A DNA stretch of 64,000 nucleotides from Tridacna crocea (lineage: Eukaryota; Mollusca; Bivalvia; Cardiida; Cardiidae): contig OX031059.1 of assembly GCA_943736015.1 (NCBI GenBank), positions 18,228,001 through 18,292,000 of the forward strand. The letters run 5' to 3'. The position numbers were made by a program, and so were the translations under genes. How positions within the stretch are numbered: the stretch's first letter is position 1; each line of letters opens with the position of its first letter. Below, piece by piece: positions 37,806 through 52,800 of the stretch. The notes beneath the pieces are model-generated. The model had not been told where the DNA came from, did no database searches, and saw only the letters and a list, made by a program, of their open reading frames with translations.

Positions 37806-40800
37806 GTAATGCATTTTTGTTTAAATTGCTTCTTGATGGTATTCACCTGAGGTGTATATCGAGACTGGTCTGCATGTCCTCATGGCTGGGTCAAAACACG
37901 TGTTTATTCATGAAATCCTTAGTAGGCATGCGATCAAAAAATATATGACACTTGTTGTGTTCATGAATCAATTGAGTCTGAGGATTTGGTAATGGAGAGA
38001 GCAGCATCAAATAGTATAGATCTCTTAAAATAGCGATAACAAGGTTTTTTCAGAAATTAAAAAAAAATATAAAAATAACCTTCAACTGCCTTCTAATTCC
38101 TTTGGGAAATGCAAATAAATCATTATTAATGGAATGTTTAAAAATCTTTAAGTAATTTCTTGTAATCTAATTTGAAGATTGAAGAAAAAAATTCTGTCAA
38201 TGTGCATTTTATGATTCATAGTAAAGTTTGCATTTGAAAATTTAATTTTTTTCAATGTGGGGTACTTTGTTATTGAAAATCATATGATATGAAGGTGATG
38301 TAACAGCAATATAAAATGTTTGAGAATGTGTATTGCATCCAAAGCGCCAATCAAAAAGTTCAAAAATGTTTAAGTTTCTTCTTTAAACTGTATTACTCAA
38401 AAGATTCCCATTTCGCTTTATAAACCTGAACATGACAAGTAAATTGCCTGTGAAAGCTATGGAAAATTAACTTTGCAACTACCTTTGACCCAAAGAAGCG
38501 TCATTTTCATCAGTAGAATTACTGGTATAGAAATAGTTAACAATTTTGTACTTCTTTTAAAGGTAATAATATTAAATGTGGATAAGTAGATCACTGTACA
38601 TAAAAAAGGTATTACTGCTATGAAGGGAAGTAACTCTGGAAGACATTGGTTTCAGTTATGGCCCTGCCCTTACATTTTACATGGACAGTAAATGGCCGGT
38701 AATAAATTTTTTTTAAAACTTACCCTGTACTTTTCTATTGTTTTGTTTTAATTGTAATAAATGAGGGTTGTTTGGATAAAAATCTGTAAACAATAAAGCA
38801 TTTTCATGGGTAATCCAAAGTGGTGTATGACCTTTATACATAAAAGAAAAATTTACACAAGTTAAATGTCTTACAACATGAAACATCTTGAAATCTGAAT
38901 GATATTGCAGATAGAGATGTTCATTTTAACCCTTTCCCAAAGAACAAACTTTTGGAGTAGACCAAATTGAAAGCATTTGCAGACGACAATTCAACTCTTG
39001 CTGAAAAGATCATTTCTTTCTATGATAGGGTAGAAAACATTGTGGGAAAAGGAGAAAATGCTGGTTACCAGCATTTTCTCCTTTTCCCACAATTTTTTCA
39101 AAAGGCTACTATTTCAGACCCGTAAAAACCAGGAATTGTTTGGGAAAGGGTTAAGAGAAGTGATATTATTCAGTGACTATATTTCAGTAAAGTGAAGTAA
39201 GCGTACCTTTCTCTAAACCAGAATCTTCAAGTCCCCATTTTGGTAATCATCCATCAACTGGTATGTATAGATAGCTTGATCTTCGTCAAATTTCACATTA
39301 AACCACTTAGGGTATCCTGGAACCTAAAACACAGAAATGACATTTTGTTATCACATACATGATACAACAACCTGTATTAAATGTTGGACCAAGTAAACAA
39401 TACATACAAGGTTAAAGGTATTTGCAGACAAAAAGAATGATTATTTTTTTGGTAACACAGAATCATGATTTCAAAAAAAGAAAAAAGTGATTTTGGACAA
39501 TTCATATTTACACAGTTTTGTTTTACTTGAACATTAGTAGCAGATGACAAATTTGAAGACTCCACCAAGTTCAAAAGCAGGTGATAAGTCAACATGCTTT
39601 AAAGAATAAATATTAGCTGCACAAGTTTGGAAATAAGAGTGAGAAAAATTATGTAAAAAGGTTCTAAGACTGTTTTTTTCCTATTTCAACGCAGTGTCTG
39701 TTCCAGGCATGTATAGCTTGTTTTCCCGAAATGTTATCCAAAATCCTGCCAATTTGGACCAAAAGTTTACAGTTAAATAAAGATTATTGAAAAGTTTTCA
39801 AAATTTTATATGGAAGTCTCGTAATTTTATGGAATCCTTGATCAGACACCACTTTGTGGAAAGGTATCTTGTTCTCTTAAGTAAAGGTGATTAGTGAAGA
39901 AAATGGTATAAAGTTACTGAAAGTCACTTTTAAACCATGGTTAGGAAATGTTATATAACTTTCCCATTACCAAGAACAGGCTGTTAGGTTTTGGATGAAT
40001 AATAATGAATAATGTGATTATTTTGTTATTTTTTTACAGTGACTACAACAATCCCTTTTCCTGTGCTTGTCTGTTTTCGTGAATGTGTACCTTTGAAATA
40101 ACATAGCCTTTGTACCATTGCGAACCATTATCTGTTTCAAACTTCATGCTAATGTCATGTCCAGTCAGTTGAATTGTTGATTCATCTTGAACTGGGGCTG
40201 CCAGGGCATGTCTTATTAGGGATTTCACATTTTGAATGAGCTCATCTTCACTTAGTGGCACTCTCTTTCCATCAATATTTTTTGTCACACGATATACATC
40301 TTTTAGACTTTCATTTTTTGGACATTGGTGCAATACATCTTTTCGAAAATTTAGTTGAGCTTTTAAAGCAGCAATCTTATCCTTTTTTGTCTTGTAAAAT
40401 TTCATTTGAACATCAACTTGTGTTTCACTCTGCCACAAACCCCATTCAATAATATTGTCTGTTAGTTTTTGTAATTTTTGTAACCTATTCTGTTCTCTCA
40501 GTTCCATTTCTCTGAATTTTTCCTCTAACAATTCCTTTCTCTTCCTTTCAATTTCAGCACGCCTTTCCTTAAATAAATTACGACTGGCTTTTACTCCTTT
40601 TCTTGCTTGAAGTAACATATCACTTTTTTTCTTACAATCCATCTCACTTAACCACTGTCTTGTTTTATTGTGAATAAACATAATATATGCTTCCTGTGAT
40701 ATGGTTGTAATATTTGGTTTTTCTCTTAAGAGCCTATCAATGTGGCCAAAAACTGATTCGGAAAATTTGTTGTGAGTAGGGACAGATTTGGTTTTTTCCT

Positions 40801-43800
40801 TTATTTTTCCTGAAGCGTTATTCCATTTTCCATGTATAAAGTCAACAAACAGGTGTTTTAATGTTTCAATAATTGCTGGTAATAGTGATTCTAAAATAAT
40901 AACTACTTTGGAATCATGTGTCCAAGGCTCAATTAAACACTGATAAAACTGATCTGCTGACAGTGTTTCCTCACAGACATTTCCCAGTACAAATTTACCT
41001 TCTATGAAGGATGGTAGATCGTCAATACATTTGTGGAGATAAGTCAATAGACTGGAATAATATTCACAATTGTCAAGGATGTGAACGTCTTTTCTCTCAA
41101 TGTAAGACCACAATGGTCCTGTTATGAAACACGATATAAGCCCGAGTGCTTTCACACCAGCAAGAAATTCGGGTACATGAATATCATGGGCTATAGATTT
41201 TAAAAGTCTGTTTGAATTTTCAACTTCAACAAAATTCTTAATTTTATCAATCATGAAAAAAACAGCAGTGGCATTTTCAAACAAAATATTAAATCGGTTA
41301 CCATGGTAACGTTTGATGGGATTGCAATGCAATTTCTTAGATTTCAAAAAGTCCTTCACATACACACTGAAACTGCCATACACTCCACATTTTTCATCAC
41401 CTCCACAGGAAAAAGCCTTACTCACAGTTCTTATAAATCTAACTGTCCCAGATTCCCCGATTTTCTTGAAAGATGGATCATATATAGGAACTCCATTATC
41501 AAATATTCCATCTTCAATAACTTTCAACGATGTACTTGCACTTGAAGCAATATGAACAAGAGCATGAAGGGCACAGAAAAAGTTATTCAATGAACTGAGA
41601 GAAGTTTGTTCACAGAGACTTAAACTGTTCCAATTTTTACCCATTTCTTTCATTAATATATGTCTTCTATAATCTTCAAGTAGCGCATTAAACTTTATTT
41701 GTGTAGCAGCCCTATCGGACATCGTTGAAACAATATTAAGAAGAATCTGCTTGCTTTTTGTATTGTCTGTGCATTTACTTACACTATCTATGTCTGATAA
41801 AATTGTTTGCAAGACAGATAATAGATCCTGGCCTGATTTCGATACAATTTGCCGTGTTCCTAAAACAAATGTTTCTCCCTTTTCTGTTGCTACATGATAT
41901 CCTTCAATTTTCTTCCCAAATTTGGATGTTTCATCTGACAACAAACACAGATTTGATTCCTGTGGAAGGACTTCAGCAAGTTGTTTTTGGCTTAATATAA
42001 GTCTCTGTACATTCATGTTATTTACAGTTGATGTACATGGAAGTCTATTTGCTTTTAATCCAACAAGATTTAAAACACTTTGGATTACACTGCTAACATT
42101 GCTGCTTGTAACATTAAAGCTTAAAAGATTGTATATACATTCTTGAGTGTCTGGAGTAAACGTTTTTTTATCATCATCAAACAAAACAACATCACTACCA
42201 GTATCTTTTTCTAAATAGTCATTTCTCACTTGTAAATTTCTATTTTCTATTTTCATTGATTGCAAATCTGACTTCAGAGTCGATATCTCCTGTTTCAAAG
42301 TTTCAACTTCTATTTTAAGGCCATCAACACTTTTCTGAATGGACTGCTTTGATTGAAGTAAATATGATCTGGAACTTCTTAACTTTTTCAATAAATTGTT
42401 TTTATTTTTAATAACATGCTGTAAATGTTTCACCTGCTTCATGTAAATTTGTTTTTTCTCAATATGTTTTTTCATTCTCGTTTTATGGGACTGTCTTTTT
42501 GACAACACTGTTTTCAAATTTTCATTTTCGGTCTCCATCTCCATATTCATTTCATTACTATGTTTCAGGTCTTTAGCCAGACCATGAATAACATTCTTTG
42601 CAATTTCCATGTCTTGTACCATGCCAATTTCTTTCTCCTGAGCTGATGATTTTGCTTTAAATGGTATGGGTTTTGGGAATCTGAAATTTTCTTTATGAAA
42701 ATTGTCAATTAGGACAGGGTAAGATGGCCTTGATTTTGACTTATTTAGATTTCTAAATTCTACCACTACTTTATTTAAAGCCTGTTCTACACTAATCCTT
42801 TTACAATTTTCAGGGGCATTGGATAGCAACCACTGAACACACGAAGTTTTTCCTTCTTTCATGAACTTTTCAATAACTATTTTTTTGTTAATTGAACACA
42901 TGTTGTGTGATAATCACCTTCTTGGCTCTCGAGTGATAAAGAATTCTGTGATTCCAAATTTGTCACGTCTATTGAATTGTTGATAGTTTCACTTAACTGC
43001 AGGGAATTTTCGCTAAATTCCAGCGAACATTCATATGTTGAATGATCCTGAAATGAAATATAACCATTTTGGTCTTACTTCATTTTGTAAAATGTATCAA
43101 AATTATGCTTGATTCTGTGTACATAATTTATTATGAAATATCAAAAGGCTAAATTATGCCGATTATTAATAATGAACCATTCCAAATTTCCATTTGAAAT
43201 TTTTACATTTCTTATACATCATTGGATGTTGATCACAGAAACATATTTGGTCTCATTACCTCGACCTTGTGCCCCCCCCACCCCATCCAATTCAATTGGC
43301 TTTCTATTCTCACCAACAGCAATTAACATGTACAATTTTAAAGGAACTGAATGAACTTTCTGGCCTATACAATGTTCAAAACCAAACTTAAATTCCTTCG
43401 GGGAGCATAATGAATTTGTTGCTAAGCATTTTGCAGGAAAACAGTAATATATGATTAACAAATTACCCACTTTGTTAATATTCCTCTCTTCATACGGCCA
43501 CTAGGTGATCAAAATGTAACATAATATTCATTCTGTAAGTATTACCATAAAGGTAATTAATTTCTTACCAAAGTAAAGTTAGAATCGAATGTCAACGATG
43601 CTTCAGGTTCAGGTTCAGGTTCTATCCAGTCATTTTCACAACGCTCAATATCGCTTAAATTCAAAGTGATTGATTCACTGTCTGTGCTGTACTGTAAAGA
43701 AAAACATCACCTTGCAAAAATGTAAGCCATATTTGAATATAATTTTATTACCTCAAAATTGAAATATGTTTTTTGGAAGGGTACAAAACGTGGGAAAATG

Positions 43801-46800
43801 AAAAAACGTTGCTTACCACTATTTTATCCTTTTCCCAAAATGTTTTAGAATGGCTTCTTTCTGAGGGTATATTTTGGATATATGTGCATGTTGAAAGCAT
43901 TGTGTGGTAAAAAAATAATTAATTACCAATGTATTTCCTTTTCCGTCAGTGTTTTACAAAACTGTCTTTTTTCATTTCCTTGAAATTGAGCTCCTGCATG
44001 GCTCAATGGATAGGGTGGCAGACTCATGACCTTAGAGATATGGAGGGCCACTTTTTAAAATCCTGCCAATGCCACTGGTGTTCTGAGTATGTCCTTGGAG
44101 AACACATTGTATGAGTCCCAGACTGGTGGTATCTAGGAAGCAGATGAATAAGTGCATCTTGTCGTGATACAAGTGAAAGAATCTTCAAAGCGGCGTAAAA
44201 CACCATTAAAAAAAGGCAAATTGACGGATTTATAATAAGTATAATGTTTGGAATAGGAATAATTATTTAAAAAGTGTAATTAAAAAACCATACTGTGTTT
44301 TTCTCTGTGAATTCTGCAGAGTCCTGATGTTCTTTTGGGTGCGGGCTTGGTGGCAATGTTTCACAGTCACTTGGAGGCTGTGTCGAACTTGAATATTCCG
44401 TGTCTTCACATAACTAGAGTATTAAATTGTAAATCTTTATCTAAAAATACTAATTTATAAGAATTTTCACAAATAAAGGTTATAAGAACTTTGTGGAAAA
44501 GGAGAACACGACTAATATCAAATACTTAAATTTTTTTTGGCATTCTTTTACTCTAACCATACAAGAAATTGAGGACAATAAAAGTATGAACCATATTTCG
44601 TGCTTAACTGTTTACCAAAGTACAAAATTTTACACTGGTACAACTTGAAAGCACATGCAGGTGATAACATAAAAGCAACTCCAAATTGATATTTGTTTCC
44701 AGCAGGGTACAAAACATTCTGGAAAAGGAGAAAATACTGGTTACCAGCATTTTTCCCTTTTCGCACAATGTTTTCAAAAGTCTTCTATCTCAGGGTCATA
44801 AAAAGCAGGGATTTTTTGGTAAAGGGTTAAGTTATTGCATTCAGTATAAATCTACCTCAGAAGACTGGAAAACCTGTCACACTGAAACACTTTTCAGCTA
44901 AAAAAAAAAAATATCACGTGATGTACATGTTATTGATTAACACATATATATCTATTGATTAATGTGCCTTTCTTCCAATTCATTACAAATATATTTTAAA
45001 AATTTAATTATCTGAAACTGCAGAAAAAGACTAATATTGTTAAAAAAACACTATAAAATTCTCTACCTCCAAGGTTAATTTTCTTTTTTTTCTTGGCCGA
45101 TCACTCTCAGAATCAGATCCACTTAAAACCTTTTTTTCTTTACTCCTGAAAATAATTTACAATGGAAAATAAGATATAATTTTTTAAAGTCATAGGAAAG
45201 ATCAAAGAACACCATGATAAACTATTTTCAGTCCCTGTCACCCAGGCATGAACCATTATGTTTCACTCCATTCATTATGATCATAAATGTAGGTTAAGTT
45301 ATACATCCACATTGGGTTACCAAGAATGAATTATTTTATGCAATGACTTGGTAAGTACAAAAAAATTTTGGGTTAAATCAGCTGTTAGACCATTGATTAT
45401 TTTTTTTTTTTATGAAGGCAAGTAATTTTTACCTCATATTCTACTCTCAATTCTTAATTTTATCATGTTCTTTCCTTACCATAACAGAATACGCACACTT
45501 GACGCTATATCATAATAATTTTACATTCACATTACATTTTGCTGCTATGAAAAGTGGGTGGGGATGCTTCAGGACCCATAGAAAAATTATGCAACCTTTC
45601 AAAAAAGACAATGTCATCCACAAAGTAGGAATACATTTCATACATTTACTCCTTCTCAAACTATGCCGACTGTCTAAAGTCACGATAATTCTTCATTAAT
45701 TGCAGTATTGTGCATCAAAATAACGTCAAAATATTTTCAGCGCCACAACTGTCAGACTAACATGAAGATCATCCAAGGGACATCACTCCAAATAACCGTA
45801 AATACGGAAAAAGTCGAGTTGATGTTCGTTAATCTCCGTCAGTACCGGAAATGTACGAAAACATTCAAAAACCCCTGCTCTCCTTCTACGCCTTGCGCTC
45901 TGATGCGCTGCTTACTTACCCGCTAAAAATCTGCTGATTATGCTTATGTAATGTTCATTTTGTTAAACATTACTATAGAATTGAATAGAAATTGTTGTTT
46001 TCTTCTTATTTTTGGGATTGAAAAGTAACGTTTTTCAAACGTTAATTTTGCGTATGTCGGCAAATAAAACGGGAAAAAACACATTTCCAACGTGAAACAT
46101 AAAGTAAAAACTAACTTAATTAGTTATCTTTTACTGTGTTTGGTTGCCTTTAACTATATATTTTTCAATGATTGCTCATCGATTTTCTCATTTTTTTGGT
46201 GGACGACGACGTCACTTTGTATTCCGAGACAAAGTATACAGTTCAAAACATGGCGGATTGCAGAAGACATGTGAAACTCTGAACATATTTTTAATAATTT
46301 TTATCAAGTTTAAAGGTATATGCATGCATCCCATACTTTAATTATCAAAGATTAGGTGACTTTCTGATGGACACGGGCATTTAATCCAGCTTTCTTTGGC
46401 TGGTGACAGATACACGCGCGTTTATTGGAGATTTTGTTGTTATCGTTACTTAAAAGTATGTAATTTTGACTGTGTGAACCACACCAGAATTCAAACGCTT
46501 AACCATGGTAACCAAACCCAAGCTCTTACAGATTTCAGTTTGTTGACGACAAAAAAACTATGAACAACTTGAAATGCCATTTGATCGGGAATAACTGTCT
46601 CAAGTATTTGGAAGATTGCTATGTATGATACCACTTAGAATTCTACTGTTTAACTCTTAAGCAAACAACAAATTTTAGAAAAATTGAAATTAAAACGTCT
46701 TGCAGACATCAAAATTATTGTGGCTAAAAAAAAAAATTTGGTTTGGGAAGGGTAGAAAACAACGTGGGAAAAGGAGAAAATGCTGGTTACCAGCATTTTC

Positions 46801-49800
46801 TCCTTTTCCCACAATGTTTTCAAAAGGCCTCTTTCTAGGTGTTGTTAAAAGTCGGGATTGTGTGGTAAAGAATTAACTCTATACCAAATCACAAAATTTT
46901 ATGCTGGTCCAAATTCACTGCACTTTCAGACATCAAAAAATTTTGTGTTAGATCTACATATGTTTGGCTTTGCTTCAGAAAGCTCTGGTAATCGGCATTT
47001 TCTCTTTATTGCAATATATTCAAGTGCCTTCCAAGTTCATGGCATCGTTTTGGGGGATTGTTTGCTGAAGAGTTATGTGGAGAAAAGTTAGTTATTTGAA
47101 TTAAATCTGCTTTGATATTCTATGGAATGTAATCTCTGTGGAGTTTTATTGAAGTGCCACCTGATACCGCCTTCTGTATTGTAATGTCTGTTGTGTTCAT
47201 TTATAGATTAAAATACTCTTGCATATAATTCCAGAAAAGGTCAATGCACCAAGACAGAATGATAGACCCAAGACGGGTAGGCAAAATAGAGAGGACAACC
47301 GTCCACCCAGGCGAAGGGATGATAATCAAGAGAACAGGTAATCTTTCAGCTAGTTCTTGTCCCTTGGATCTAACCATCACATGAGTGGGGTCCAAAAATT
47401 TTCAGAAAAGCACTCCTGTAGGACAAGTGACTTTCAAAAAAAAAAAAAAAAAAACTTGTTCTACTCTGATCCTGACTCGCTTGACGAGAAACACCCTTCC
47501 AATATTGAACTCTGATGTTTTTCTGTTTCAGACGAACTGGAAATGTTACAACAAACCTTGAATACCAGGTTTTAATAACTAGTACCAGTTATCTGGTCAA
47601 TTTACAGAAACCAATAAAGCCAAACAGCAACACAGTTTTTCAAAATGGTTTCGGGAAAGTACTTGTGCTAAAGTTAATATTTTATGTTTTAATAATTAGC
47701 TGTCACTCAGAAAAGCATATTACAAGATTTTTGCTTGCAGTGAAAGTTCCTGGGTTATACCATTAGCCTGACTTGAAACCACTCTATATTGGAGGGGGGA
47801 GGGTCTGGTGTAAGTTAAATATTCATCTGAAAAACTTGTTATACTATCTCTTATTTAACACCCATCGAATCAGACGCTTATGAATGATATCTTGTCTCAT
47901 CCATTTCTCTCATAAATACGGGCGGACAACTGGATTTTTTGGAACCTGATGAATGTGAAGGTGTGTAACTGGTCAGAACATCTAAGCACATTGAAGACAG
48001 GTTCCCAAACATACGCTTGAAATGTGGCCTCTCTGATAGGTGTAAAGGTACGGGGGATGCCAACGGGGTCTGACTGCTGTAGTCTTTACTGAAAGGGGTA
48101 ATCCCAGTTTTTTTTTGGGGGGGGGGGGGGGGGGTGGGGGCGGGTAGGGGGTAGTTTGATATTTTTCTTATTTTCTGCTCTATAGTTTTCCTCTCCTGAA
48201 CCCAAGTGAGTTAGAATGTGTTGGGGCCAAAGAAAGGGGACACATTATTCACGATTATTGGAGATTTTTTGGAAATGTGTATAGAATTTTAAACCTTGCT
48301 TTGCAGAGATTCAAGAGACCGTCCTGAAAGGCAGGAAAGGACAGAGCGACCCGAAAGAATGGATGGTGGTTTTAACCGACCAGAGAGACAAGAAGGTGGA
48401 CAGAGAGAAGGTGGATTTGGACGTGGTCGAGGGGGACGTGGTGGAAGAGGTAGGGGCGGTAGAGGACGAGGAGGTGGCTTTGGAAAGAGGGAATTCGAAC
48501 GTCATAGTGGAAGTGATAGGACGTAAGTACTTTTTTAATGAAAGACTTTTTGCAAACTGGAAATGTTTATTAGTGCTGACAACAGCAAAACTACACAGCA
48601 GAATGTATGTTTATTTTACGGAGGATTTTGGTTGTTTAAGGGTTGTGTTGATACATAGCTTCCTTTGAAGACTCATGGAAGTTGTTAAACATTGCCTGTT
48701 TTTAGCTCACCTTCAGACAAAGTGCTACAGGTGAGCTATTGTGATGGCCCTATGTCCTGCATCCGTCAACATTTTCTTTAAACATCTTCTCCTAAACCAC
48801 TGGGCCAATCTTATGAAACTTGGCAGGAATGTTCCTTGGGTAAAGCTCCACCAAAATCGTTCAAAGAGTATTAATTCAGCCCATAACTCTGGTTGCCATG
48901 GCAACAAAAAGAAAAAAACCCGAAATATTTGGAAGTCTTCTTCTCTGAAACTAGAAGGCGTAGAGCTTTGAAATTTGGTATGTAGCATCTCCTAATGGAC
49001 CTCTACGGAGTTTGTTCAAATTATGCCCCTAGGGTCAAAACTGGCCCCACCCCGGGGGATAACAAGTTTGAGAATAGGAACAAAGAAGGAAAACATTAAA
49101 AATCTTCTCTGAAACTTACGGCGTAGAGCTTTGATATTTAGTATGTGGCATCTCTGGTGGACCTCTACCAAGTTTGTTCAAATTATACTTCTGGGGTCAA
49201 AACTGGCCTAACCCCGGGGGTCACAAGTTTGAGCTCAGGAACAAAGAAGGAAAACTTTAAAATTCTTTTCCTCAGAAACTAGAAAGCATAGAGTTTTGAT
49301 ATTTGGTCTGTCACATGTCCTAGTGGACCTCTACCTAGTTTGTACAAGTGATGTGCCTGGGGTCAAAACTGGCCCCACCCAGGGGGTCACTAGTTTGAGC
49401 ATAGGAACAAAGAAGGAAAACTTCAAAATTCTTCTCTGAAACTAGATGGCGTAGAGCTTTGATATTTGGTATGTGGCATCTCCTAGTGGACCTCTACCAA
49501 GTTTGTTTAAATCATTTCCGTGGGGTCAAAATTGGCCCTCCCTGGCGGTCACAAGTTCGAACATAAGAACAAAGAAAGAAAATTTTAAAGTTCTTCTTCT
49601 CTAAAACCAGAAGGCATAGAGCTTTGATCAGGGTTTTCCCTCGGCTTTGAAAATTGGGGGTCATTGTGACCCCCTTCCTCATTAGTTGCGGGTCATTTCA
49701 TTAATTTTGGGGGTCAAAAATATGGATTTCCTCGTCATCAACTTCAAACACGATTTATAATGCATTTTACCTTTAAACGCCAACTTCCAAGATTGAAAAG

Positions 49801-52800
49801 TCGGTCGATCATTTCTGATGGAAAGGCCGATGTTATTTTTTGACAGACCAAACATTTTCGTCTGAATCGCTGCTTGACGTGGCTTGATCGGCAGTTGTAG
49901 GAAGCAGACGATAGAAGAATGCTACAGTTTTCTTCGTCATGACATTATTTTTCCGCTAACAACACAGACCGGTAATGTGTACTTTTATATACCGGAAGTC
50001 GTGTAAAATATGCTATGAAATACAGAGAACCCAACCATGACTTTGACTGGGCCCATATGTACGACACGTGTCCAATATACATTTCGGCAATAATGCGTAA
50101 ACCAGTCTTATTCTATAAATAAATTACCGGAAAACCACTTTTATCTAAAATAAACCCTGTAGTTAAAAAAAGAACGGTGTTCGTCTGACATTGAAGCAAG
50201 GACAGACTTGGAATTATGACGCTTCATTCAACTACGTATATTATTTAGATTTTGGAAAGTTGCGTCACCGATGACGCACTGTCATTTATTTTGGGGGTCA
50301 TTTGAATTAAAATTGCGTCAATGACGCAGGATTTGTGCGTCGTGGAAAACCCTGTTTGATATTTGGCATGTAGCATCTCCTAGTTGACCTCTACCAAGTT
50401 TGTTCATATTATGTCATATTATGCCCTTAGGGTAAAAACTGGTCCTGCCCCGGGGGTCACAGGTTCGAACATAGCAACAAAGAAGGAAAACTTTAGTAAT
50501 CATCTTCTCTGAAACTTGAAGGTGCAGAGCTTTGATATTTGGTGTGCAGAATCTTCTAGTGGACCTCTACCAAGTTTAGTCATATGATGTCCCTGGCGTC
50601 AAAACTGGCCATGCCCCAGAGGTCACAGGTTGGAACATAAGAACAAAGAAGGAAATTTTTAAATTTCTTTTTCTCTTAAACGTGAAGGTGTAGAGCTTTG
50701 ATATTTGGTATGTAGCATCTTTGAGTGGACCTCTACCAAGTTTGATCCAAGGATGCTGCTTTGGTTAGAACTGACCCAGCCCGGGGTACCACAAGTTCAA
50801 ACATAGGACAAAAAAAGGAAAATTTAAAATTCTTTTTTAAAACCTGAAGGTGTAGAGCTCTGATATTTGATTGCCCTGTGTCCGGCGTCTGTCGCCCGTC
50901 GTCTGTCAACAATTTCTTTCAACATCTCCTCCTAACCCACTGGGCCAATCTTGATGAAACTTGGCAGGTACGTTCCTTGGGTGAAGCTTTACTAAAGTTG
51001 TTCAAAGAATTGAATTTCACTCATAAGCTATAGTCTAAGGTGAGCATTACAGGGCCAATGGCCCTATTGTTGTAATTTAAGTGATATATGCCCTGAATTT
51101 GAGCCATATTTCTTTCCAACAAAGCACAAGCATTTCATCAAAAAAGGATATGCAGGAGGTTTTTTGTCCTTTCATCGATATTTAAATTCTAATTGCATTG
51201 TTAATGAAAATTTCATGTGCCATGCTCTGGCAAAAGGGGGCTTAATTCATCTATGCAATCCACCACACTATACAAGTTACCAAATACTTGTCAATCCACA
51301 AGAGCCACTTTTTTTAACAATCTGCTTAATCATGAGGTACACTGGTCCTTCGTTATAACAGAAAATTACAAAATGTTTTTGTCCAGGTCAGCCTGTGCGA
51401 ACTGCATCAGATGCATTAACCCATTACCACACAATCCCTACTTTTGACACCCTGAGAAAGAAGCTTTTTGAAAACATTGTAGGAAAAGGAGAAAATGCTG
51501 GTAAACAGCATTTTCTCCTTTTCCCACAGTGTTTTCTACCCTTCCCAGAAGAAATTTCAAATTTTCAGTCACATTTATTTTGTCGTCTGCAAATGCTTTC
51601 GATTTGGGCAAGCCTAAAATTTTGTTGTGTGGTAATGAGTTAAGCGTCCCTTTTGTCAGAAAATGGCTTGTATCTATTTGGTTATTTTATGTACAATGTA
51701 ATAATATATCGTCGGGTGCCCTAGCTGCGCCACTGTCCTAACTCCGCCACCTTTCTTATTTTCATCAAAATCTTGTGAAATTTCAATGTGTGTGAGACTG
51801 ACAGTGCAAAAAGTTTTTTCTACATCATAGTAAATACATTCCAATGGTTTTCACCCCAAATTAAGTTGTAAGCAGATATTTATCTCGATTTTTATGTCCA
51901 CTCGCTGGTTTCCTATGTATTTTTGTAATGCAATTTTTCTTTGTCAGAAATCACCTCCAAAGTCATGAAATGCAACTGTAAACAAGTCCGAGATGCTTCG
52001 TCTGCAAGTGTTTACATATTATGAATGGAAATCATGGGACAAAAGAAATTTCTCTAAGGCCAAGCAAATCTTTATAGATAAGTTTTGGTCCCACGGTCCT
52101 TAAATGATATTTGCTTTTACCATTTTAATTAGAGCCAAACTCATGAAAGATCAGATGAACAAATTAAACAATATTCTCATGTTGCACCTAAGAAAGCTTA
52201 ACAAAAAATTTTAGAGAAGAACATGCTAATGAATCGGGCCGCTATATATTTAGTGTACCTCGTACCATTCTCAGGTACAGGTTACCAAGAAAAGTGCATC
52301 CTCAAACAACAATCACTGATAAACCACCTTCATTGATGCTACTAGAACTAGTGGATCACATAAAAGCAATGACAACCCCCTGCAGTTATTTGTTTTGAAA
52401 CAGCTCAGTGTTGAAGTTACATTTGTTAAAAAAATGATAAAATTAATACATTGGCCAAATTTTTCGAGACTTTGGAGAATTCATTACGTTATTCCAAGTG
52501 GCGGAGTTAGGCGCACAAAAAGTGGCGGATATTTGTTTGACATGCAGGTAAGTTTTATCAAGATTTGGGAGTTTAAAATTACTGTACATATGAATTTTGA
52601 TGGAGATTGATGGAAAAAGAACACATTTGACTTCTGCATTTATTTTTCGTTTTGTATATCATCTATATAGATTTTTGTTCCAAGATAAAGCTTAGAGTGG
52701 CGCAGTTTGGGCACCGAGGATATGTTTCAAAATAGTTCCCACAACAGGAGTTTTTACAGAAGAACCATGTGAGCTTTGAAAGATACCTTTTTTTGGGGGT

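Noticed and set aside
43988-44060. A functional tRNA gene
   Set aside because: A-box is good but the rest cannot form a cloverleaf and the copy continues into a SINE body and tail.
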